Source: Bacilli bacterium (GTDB taxonomy: Bacteria; Bacillota_I; Bacilli_A; RF39; UBA660). From it: a DNA stretch of 64,000 nt. The stretch is taken from NCBI GenBank assembly GCA_017553685.1, contig JAFZKH010000001.1, forward strand, positions 1-64,000, given 5' to 3'. The notes below the pieces were generated by a model. That model was not told the origin of the DNA. It saw nothing but the letters and a program-made list of their open reading frames with translations, and did no database searches. Of this stretch, positions 59,031-64,000 are shown one piece after another; position 1 is the stretch's first letter, and each line of letters opens with the position of its first letter. The position numbers and the translations under genes were made by a program.

Positions 59031-59039
59031 TGATATTAT
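59031..59039 (+). promoter_or_regulatory. Extended -10 promoter TGATATTAT
   Basis: The hexamer is at 59034-59039, preceding the zinc-ribbon gene; no -35 or upstream hairpin is clear. Confidence 0.5.
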
Positions 59040-59067
59040 AAATATATGCAAATAGGAGGTATTTATT

Positions 59068-59913
59068 ATGGTTTGCAGTAAATGTGGAAAAGAATTAAAG
59101 GATGGTATTAAGTTTTGCTCTAGTTGTGGAACTAAAGTTGAAGCAAAAGTTGAACCAAAAAAAGAAACTAAGAAAGAAGTTAAAGTAGAACCTGTTAAAA
59201 CAGAAGTAAGTCAAGGATCTAGTGCTCTTGGAATAGTAAGTATGATTCTTGGTATTGTATCTATTATTTTCTCATGGATCTTAAGTATTTTTATTATATT
59301 AGTTCCAATTGCAGGTTTAATTTTAGGTTTATGTGCTAAAGGTAAAAAAGGATTCAAGATTACAGGTATTATTTTAAATGCTGTATCAATAGCAGTTTGT
59401 ATTATTATGTTTATTGCTGGTTTAGTAGCTGTTAAGGAAGGTATTAAAACTGCTACTCCTGAAATAGAAAAAGGTATTAAAACAGTTGAAAAAACAGTTA
59501 AATCCGTATATCCATATGGAACTTGGACTTGTGTAAGTTATTATAGTTCTGAAGCTACTCAATATTCAGATGATGTAACTAAAGCTCCAGCTGATTCTAA
59601 AACAGTATTAAATCTTTATACAGATAATTCATTTAGATATGGTCCATATTCTGAAAGTTATAAGAATTATTATAAAGGAACATTTAAATATACTGTAGAA
59701 ACAGAAAAGAATGAACAATATAAATCTAAAGGTGAATCATTTATGGATGTAAATGCTACAATTTCAGATGCTATGATAGATGGTCAAAAGGTTTATGATA
59801 AGACTGCTATGCATTTTGAAATGGAATTACTAGAAGTAGATGATAATGATACTGCTATAATTGGTTTCTATGATAATTATTCAATAAATAACATATATTA
59901 TTGTCAAAGATAA
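59068..59913 (+). CDS. Zinc-ribbon membrane protein with outward domain
   Basis: This 281-residue protein opens with a zinc ribbon ('VCSKCGKELKDGIKFCSSCGTK', cysteines in two CxxC pairs), then a Lys/Glu linker (25-50), two membrane helices (about 60-88 and 95-122, DUF4190-like) and an outward C-terminal domain of about 125 residues starting 'YPYGTWTCVSYYS'. The C-terminal part resembles small lipocalin-like or surface beta domains, not identified. A related zinc-ribbon gene follows at 62686 and a third begins at 63897. Function unknown. Confidence 0.75.
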   Translation: MVCSKCGKELKDGIKFCSSCGTKVEAKVEPKKETKKEVKVEPVKTEVSQGSSALGIVSMILGIVSIIFSWILSIFIILVPIAGLILGLCAKGKKGFKITGIILNAVSIAVCIIMFIAGLVAVKEGIKTATPEIEKGIKTVEKTVKSVYPYGTWTCVSYYSSEATQYSDDVTKAPADSKTVLNLYTDNSFRYGPYSESYKNYYKGTFKYTVETEKNEQYKSKGESFMDVNATISDAMIDGQKVYDKTAMHFEMELLEVDDNDTAIIGFYDNYSINNIYYCQR

Positions 59914-59937
59914 GAAGGTTAAAACCTTCTTTTTTTA
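59913..59937 (+). terminator. Intrinsic terminator
   Basis: AGAAGGTT (59913-59920) pairs with AACCTTCT (59923-59930), then T7. Confidence 0.85.
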
Positions 59938-59949
59938 TGTAAAATACCC

Positions 59950-59979
59950 TTGTCAAATAAAGAAAAAATGTGCTATAAT
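59950..59979 (+). promoter_or_regulatory. Promoter of rpsB-tsf
   Basis: TTGTCA (59950-59955), 18-base spacer, TATAAT (59974-59979) with TG extension (59971-59972). Confidence 0.75.
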
Positions 59980-59985
59980 ATCTTT

Positions 59986-60085
59986 GCTTTTAGAAAAAAT
60001 GCACAAATATTGATTTGTGAACCGTGTGCAAGTAATTGTGGGGAGCAAAGAAGAGATATTTGGAAGATGAAACAAAAGGAGGAAT
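59986..60085 (+). ncRNA. Candidate structured leader of rpsB
   Basis: The rpsB leader is about 105 bases, far longer than others in the window. CACAAAT (60002-60008) can pair with ATTTGTG (60013-60019) around ATTG, or TGCACA (60000-60005) with TGTGCA (60025-60030); the two are mutually exclusive. A conserved-looking GUGAACCG segment lies between. S2 autogenous leaders are known in several phyla; whether this matches one needs a covariance search. Confidence 0.5.
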
Positions 60086-60091
60086 TTATTT

Positions 60092-61180
60092 ATGACAGTA
60101 GTTTCAATGAGCTATTTATTAGAAGCAGGTGTTCATTTTGGACATCAAACAAAAAGATGGAATCCTAAGATGAAGGAATACATCTATACATCTAGAGATG
60201 ACATTTATATTATCGATCTTCAAAAGACAGTTAAGAAGATTGAAGAAGCATATGATGCTTTAAAGAAAATTGCAGAAGATGGTGGAAAAGTTATCTTTGT
60301 TGGTACAAAGAAACAAGCACAAGAAGCTGCAAAAGAAGAAGCTATCAGATCTGATAGTTATTACATGGTAGAAAGATGGTTAGGAGGTACTCTTACTAAC
60401 TTTAGAACTATCAAAAGAAGAATTAACAGAATTGAACAAATCGAAAAGATGGAAGAAAATGGTACTTTCGAAATGTTACCTAAGAAAGAAGTTATTAAAA
60501 TCAGAAAAGAATATGACAAATTAAAACTTTATTTCGAAGGTGTTAGAGAAATGAAGAAAATGCCAGATGCTATGATTATAGTAGATCCTAAGAAAGAATT
60601 AAATGCTATAAGAGAAGCTAGAAAATTAAATATCCCAGTATTCGGTATTGTTGATACAAACTGTGATCCAGATTTAGTAGATTATGTTATTCCAGCTAAT
60701 GATGATGCTGTAAGATCTATTAAAGTAGTACTTGGAGTATTAACTAACGCTATTTGTGAAGCAACAAATAAAGAATTAGTAGACTATGTTACTGAAGACG
60801 ATAAAGTTAATATGGCTGAAGTAATTGAAGAAATTGATGTAGCAGAAAAAGAAGATAAAGTAGTTGAAGAAAAACCTGTTAAGAAAACAGTTAAAAAAGA
60901 AGTTAAAGAAGAAAAAGTAGAAGAAGTTAAAGAAGAAAAGAAAGCAACTAAGAAGACTACTAAGAAAGAAGAAACTAAAGAAGAAAAACCAGCTAAGAAA
61001 GAAACTAAAAAAACTGAAGTAAAAGAAGAAAAGAAAACTACTAAGAAAGCTACTAAAAAAGAAGAAAAAGTAGATTTATCTACATTAACTGTTGCTGAAT
61101 TAAAAGAAATGGCTAAAGCTAAAGGTATCGAAGGATATACTAAATTAAAAAAAGCTGAATTAATTGATGCTTTAAAATAA
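60092..61180 (+). CDS. rpsB: Ribosomal protein S2 with C-terminal SAP-like extension
   Basis: This 362-residue protein has a complete S2 core (1-about 235): '[19 protein letters not shown]', 'IYIIDLQKT', '[11 protein letters not shown]', '[15 protein letters not shown]' are all present. After it comes a strongly charged Lys/Glu/Thr-rich stretch (about 255-327) and a terminal module, '[18 protein letters not shown]' through '[10 protein letters not shown]' (about 329-362), which fits SAP or Rho-N-like nucleic-acid-binding helices. Ordinary S2 ends near 240-260. AAAGGAGG precedes ATG 60092. tsf follows after 17 bases. Confidence 0.95.
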   Translation: MTVVSMSYLLEAGVHFGHQTKRWNPKMKEYIYTSRDDIYIIDLQKTVKKIEEAYDALKKIAEDGGKVIFVGTKKQAQEAAKEEAIRSDSYYMVERWLGGTLTNFRTIKRRINRIEQIEKMEENGTFEMLPKKEVIKIRKEYDKLKLYFEGVREMKKMPDAMIIVDPKKELNAIREARKLNIPVFGIVDTNCDPDLVDYVIPANDDAVRSIKVVLGVLTNAICEATNKELVDYVTEDDKVNMAEVIEEIDVAEKEDKVVEEKPVKKTVKKEVKEEKVEEVKEEKKATKKTTKKEETKEEKPAKKETKKTEVKEEKKTTKKATKKEEKVDLSTLTVAELKEMAKAKGIEGYTKLKKAELIDALK

Positions 61181-61197
61181 TAAAAGGAGAATAAAAA

Positions 61198-62064
61198 ATG
61201 GATGCAAGTTTAGTTAAAAAATTAAAAGATATGACTAATGCTGGTTTAATGGATTGTAAAAAAGCATTAGAAGAAAATAATGAAAATATAGATGAAGCTG
61301 TTAAATGGCTTCGTGAAAAAGGTATTGCTAAGGCTGCTAAGAAACAAGATAGAATAGCTGCTGAAGGATTATCTACAGTATTAATTAATGGTAATAATGC
61401 TGTTATCTTAGAAGTTAACTGTGAAACTGATTTCGTTGCTAAAAACGAAAGATTTACAGGTCTTTTAGATAAGATTGCTAATGCATTAGTTAATAGTGAT
61501 ACTACTACTATGGAAGAAGCTATGGCTGTAGCTACTGATGAAGGAACTATTAATGATTCAGTTATTAATTTAACTGCTACACTTGGAGAAAAAATTTCAT
61601 TTAGAAGATTTACTAAATTAACTAAATCTGATGATCAAGTATTTGGTAAATATATTCATATGGGTGGAAAAATATCTGCATTAACAGTTGTTAATGGATC
61701 AGATGAAATAGTTGCTAATGATGTTGCTATGCATTTAGCTGCTATGAATCCTAAATATATTTCTAAAGATTTAGTTCCAGAAAAAGATATTGAAGAAGAA
61801 AAAGAAGTATTAAAAGAAAAAGCAATTAACGAAGGTAAACCTGAAGCTATTGCTGAAAAGATTGTTATGGGTGGAATTTCTAAGTTCTTTAAAGAAAACT
61901 GTATAGTTGAACAAGAATATGTTAAAGATCCATCTAAGACAGTTGGAGTATACCTTTCATCAAATAACTCTTCATTAGTTAACATGGTTAGATATGAAGT
62001 TGGAGAAGGTATCGAAAAGAGAGAAGAAAACTTCGCTGAAGAAGTTATGGCTCAAATGAAGTAA
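61198..62064 (+). CDS. tsf: Elongation factor Ts
   Basis: This 288-residue nucleotide exchange factor for EF-Tu has an N-terminal UBA-like domain with 'LKDMTNAGLMDCKKALEE', then the core contact 'VNCETDFVAKNERF', and a C-terminal half with 'YVKDPSKTVG'. It is standard in length. It follows rpsB in the common rpsB-tsf order and ends at a hairpin directly after the stop, so frr is transcribed separately. Confidence 0.95.
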   Translation: MDASLVKKLKDMTNAGLMDCKKALEENNENIDEAVKWLREKGIAKAAKKQDRIAAEGLSTVLINGNNAVILEVNCETDFVAKNERFTGLLDKIANALVNSDTTTMEEAMAVATDEGTINDSVINLTATLGEKISFRRFTKLTKSDDQVFGKYIHMGGKISALTVVNGSDEIVANDVAMHLAAMNPKYISKDLVPEKDIEEEKEVLKEKAINEGKPEAIAEKIVMGGISKFFKENCIVEQEYVKDPSKTVGVYLSSNNSSLVNMVRYEVGEGIEKREENFAEEVMAQMK

Positions 62065-62087
62065 TGATGTAAATCATTACTTTTTTT
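62061..62087 (+). terminator. Intrinsic terminator of rpsB-tsf
   Basis: GTAATGAT (62061-62068) pairs with ATCATTAC (62073-62080), loop GTAA, then T7; the tsf TAA stop is in the 5' arm. Confidence 0.85.
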
Positions 62088-62096
62088 ATTATTTTA

Positions 62097-62105
62097 TGAT
62101 ATAAT
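62097..62105 (+). promoter_or_regulatory. Extended -10 promoter TGATATAAT
   Basis: The hexamer is at 62100-62105, shortly after the terminator; drives frr and the zinc-ribbon genes. Confidence 0.7.
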
Positions 62106-62128
62106 TATATTAGAAATGAGGTATGAAT

Positions 62129-62674
62129 ATGTTAGATGATATTCTTTTAGAAGTAGAAGAAAAAATGTCAAAGTCTATTGAATCATTAAAAGATAGGCTT
62201 ACAAATATAAGAGCAGGTAGAGCTAATCCATCAATGCTTGATGGTGTTAAGGTTAATTATTATGGAACTGAAACTCCACTTAATCAAGTAGCTAATATTT
62301 CTGTTCCAGAAGCTAGAAAGTTACAAATTAAACCATATGATAAATCTTGTTTATCAGATATAGAAAAGGCTATTTATGAAGCTGATCTTGGTTTAACACC
62401 TAATAATACTGGTGAAGTAATATTTATTACTATTCCAGAACTTACTGAAGATAGAAGAAAAGAGCTTGTTAAACAAGCTAAAGCTATGGGAGAAGAAGCT
62501 AAAATAGCTTTAAGAAATATTAGACAAGATGCTAATAATGATATTAAGAGACTTGAATTAAATGAAGATGAAGAAAAATATGGTCAAAATGAAGTTCAAG
62601 AATTAATTAATAAATTTAATAAACAAGTTGAAGATATATCTGCTGAAAAAGAAAAAGAATTAATGACTATATAG
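62129..62674 (+). CDS. frr: Ribosome recycling factor
   Basis: This 181-residue factor works with EF-G to split post-termination ribosomes. 'NIRAGRANPSMLDGVKVNYYG', 'INVPEARKL'-like 'ISVPEARKLQIKPYDKS' and the C-terminal 'VKQAKAMGEEAKIALRNIR' helix define the family. I chose ATG 62129 because GAGGT (62118-62122) is 6 bases upstream; the ATG at 62123 touches that site. pyrH, usually between tsf and frr, is absent here. Confidence 0.93.
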   Translation: MLDDILLEVEEKMSKSIESLKDRLTNIRAGRANPSMLDGVKVNYYGTETPLNQVANISVPEARKLQIKPYDKSCLSDIEKAIYEADLGLTPNNTGEVIFITIPELTEDRRKELVKQAKAMGEEAKIALRNIRQDANNDIKRLELNEDEEKYGQNEVQELINKFNKQVEDISAEKEKELMTI

Positions 62675-62685
62675 TGGAGGGTATT

Positions 62686-63882
62686 ATGTTTTGTGGAAAT
62701 TGTGGTACTAAATTAAAAGATGGTAAATGTCCTAAATGTGATAAAAAGGTTGAAAAGAAAACTGAAAAAGTAAAGGCTGAAAAAGTTGTAACTAAAAAAA
62801 CTGAAGTAGTTAATGAAAAAGCTAATTTTGCTTGGGCTGTTTTAGGTTTTTGCGTTCCAGTAGTAGGTCTAATATTATTTTTAGTATTTAAAAATAGTAG
62901 AAAGGACTTATCTAAAAAAGCTGGAATAGGAGCTTTAATTGGATTCATTAAAAATGTAATTGTTATTATATTATGTTATGTTTTTACATTTTTAAGTGTA
63001 TATAATGTAGTTAATTATATTGGACATAATTATCCTGAGAATCCATTAGATTACCCAGATCCTTGGGGTGATATTTATAATGATGACGATGATGACGATG
63101 CTGAAGATTATATAGATACTATTGAAATATCTAATATTAATACAGAAAAAGAAAACTTAGTTGGACAAGATTTCTTCCCTAGACAATTTGATGAGTTTGT
63201 TAATAAAGAATATAAATTTGAAAAGGGTATAACTGTTATTCGTAATAATGATCAAGTAGCTATTAAAGATACTTATGAAAACAAAGTATTATTTAATTAT
63301 AATAATGTTAAGAAAGCATATTATCATGAATTTGATTGTTCTGGTATTGATACAATTCTTATAGTAACAAATGATAAAGCATATTATATTAATGTAAATG
63401 AACATGTTTTATCAAATATAAAAGCAGTTGAAATAACAGGTAAATATAACGGATACTTTTATACTTATAATCAATCATTTACATGTGGTGGATCTATTAT
63501 TGCATTAGGTAAAACATCTGATGGTAAATATTATGATTTAAATGGTGAAGCTATTTTAGATATGGATAATCTTTATTATTATGATGATCCAAATAACTGG
63601 ATTAGTACAAATAGAGAATCTAAGTTAGCTGGTGGTTCTGGTTCAGTTAAAGCTGTAGTAATTGGTAGTGTTAGTTCTTCAATGCAAGGATTTATTGATT
63701 CTTATGGATATGCTTATTCATATGTATATGATTATAGTTCTAGAGAAAACAATGTTAAGATAGAAAAAATAAATAATAGTCCTGCTAAGAAAATTGAATA
63801 TAATTATGGTAAAGATACAGTAACAATTATTTTTGAAAATGATGAAACATATACATTTGAATATGCTTCACTTAATTATTAA
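62686..63882 (+). CDS. Zinc-ribbon membrane protein with acidic outward domain
   Basis: This 398-residue protein opens with 'MFCGNCGTKLKDGKCPKC', a four-cysteine zinc ribbon, then a Lys-rich linker and hydrophobic segments (about 50-70 and 85-110), an Asp/Glu-rich stretch with a run of aspartates near residue 130, and a large outward beta-rich domain (about 150-398). I do not recognise that domain. ATG 62686 follows TGGAGGG, which overlaps the frr stop; an in-frame GTG at 62674 lies in that site. It is probably in the frr transcript. Confidence 0.75.
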   Translation: MFCGNCGTKLKDGKCPKCDKKVEKKTEKVKAEKVVTKKTEVVNEKANFAWAVLGFCVPVVGLILFLVFKNSRKDLSKKAGIGALIGFIKNVIVIILCYVFTFLSVYNVVNYIGHNYPENPLDYPDPWGDIYNDDDDDDAEDYIDTIEISNINTEKENLVGQDFFPRQFDEFVNKEYKFEKGITVIRNNDQVAIKDTYENKVLFNYNNVKKAYYHEFDCSGIDTILIVTNDKAYYINVNEHVLSNIKAVEITGKYNGYFYTYNQSFTCGGSIIALGKTSDGKYYDLNGEAILDMDNLYYYDDPNNWISTNRESKLAGGSGSVKAVVIGSVSSSMQGFIDSYGYAYSYVYDYSSRENNVKIEKINNSPAKKIEYNYGKDTVTIIFENDETYTFEYASLNY

Positions 63883-63896
63883 TAGAGGCCCTAATT

Positions 63897-64000
63897 ATGT
63901 TTTGTGAAAATTGTGGATTTAAAATAAACGAAGGAGAAACTTTTTGTACAAACTGTGGAAATAAAAAGAATGCAGTTATAGAAAGTACTCCAAAGAAAAG
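63897..64000 (+). CDS. Zinc-ribbon protein, truncated by window end
   Basis: The first 34 codons of a gene that runs off the window. It starts 'MFCENCGFKINEGETFCTNCG', a zinc ribbon with two CxxC pairs, followed by a Lys-rich linker, so it is probably another member of the zinc-ribbon membrane family at 59068 and 62686. It lies 14 bases after the previous stop with a weak AGAGG site. Confidence 0.75.
   Translation, partial: MFCENCGFKINEGETFCTNCGNKKNAVIESTPKK

Noticed and set aside
59950-60168. 72-residue open frame overlapping the rpsB start and leader
   Set aside because: It begins with an unlikely codon between the promoter hexamers, has no ribosome binding site and overlaps rpsB out of frame. 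The region is better read as promoter and leader.
1-64000. CRISPR array, IS element or prophage
   Set aside because: No regularly spaced repeats, transposase or phage structural genes were seen. The Xer-type recombinase looks like the housekeeping form.

Overview
The window is a very AT-rich, almost fully coding stretch of a low-GC Gram-positive (Bacillota) chromosome. TGA is used as a stop (for example at 16338-16340 and in several ATGA gene overlaps), Trp is TGG and Arg is almost always AGA. This points to the standard bacterial code, not the Mycoplasma/Spiroplasma code. The gene set fits an uncultured gut Bacilli lineage of the RF39/Erysipelotrichia type: T-box control of aminoacyl-tRNA synthetases, GatCAB transamidation, a UvrX-type polymerase with YolD, dockerin and InlB-repeat surface proteins, and many zinc-ribbon membrane proteins. 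The lineage is an inference. There is no IS element, prophage or CRISPR array.

Layout. 1-13212 is the 3' part of a giant surface protein gene that enters from outside the window. 13262-20837 holds small envelope redox-like proteins, a UvrX-like Y-family polymerase with YolD behind a likely LexA box, two RluA-type pseudouridine synthases, a YhcG-type nuclease, and a run of overlapping genes (methyltransferase, pseudouridine synthase, HAD phosphatase, MBL hydrolase). A convergent radical SAM gene follows (20834-21760, minus).

21790-25258 is a Leu T-box operon: a small membrane protein and a leucyl-tRNA synthetase with a complete Nudix hydrolase domain inserted in its editing region. 25242-26390 (minus) is a putative HEXXH metalloprotein. 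26527-26602 is tRNA-Asn(GTT). 27538-34577 is an Asn-type T-box operon holding a lipoprotein, an archaeal-type (probably tRNA-Asn-charging) AspRS, a bacterial AspRS and gatCAB. This is a complete indirect route to Asn-tRNA(Asn).

34612-43898 encodes envelope functions: an L,D-transpeptidase, a cluster with DUF1292 and membrane proteins, a diguanylate cyclase-like receptor, a YihY protein, a dockerin-bearing glucosaminidase and a membrane-anchored protein with a cohesin-like domain. 43935-48250 is a Phe T-box operon (MBL hydrolase, pheS, pheT). 48277-54907 has GNAT, ASCH, polA, hypothetical proteins, a Xer-type recombinase and a stand-alone Smr protein. 55013-64000 has a repeat-rich surface protein, priA, zinc-ribbon membrane proteins and rpsB-tsf-frr. 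rpsB has an unusual C-terminal extension, and pyrH is absent from its usual place.

Two themes run through the window. Translation genes are controlled by three T-box leaders whose specifier codons (CTT, AAC, TTC) match the downstream synthetases, and two of these leaders share a nearly identical 3' half. Transcription units are packed tightly: an intrinsic terminator is often followed within a few bases by an extended -10 promoter (TGnTATAAT), so the -35 position lies inside the upstream terminator hairpin.
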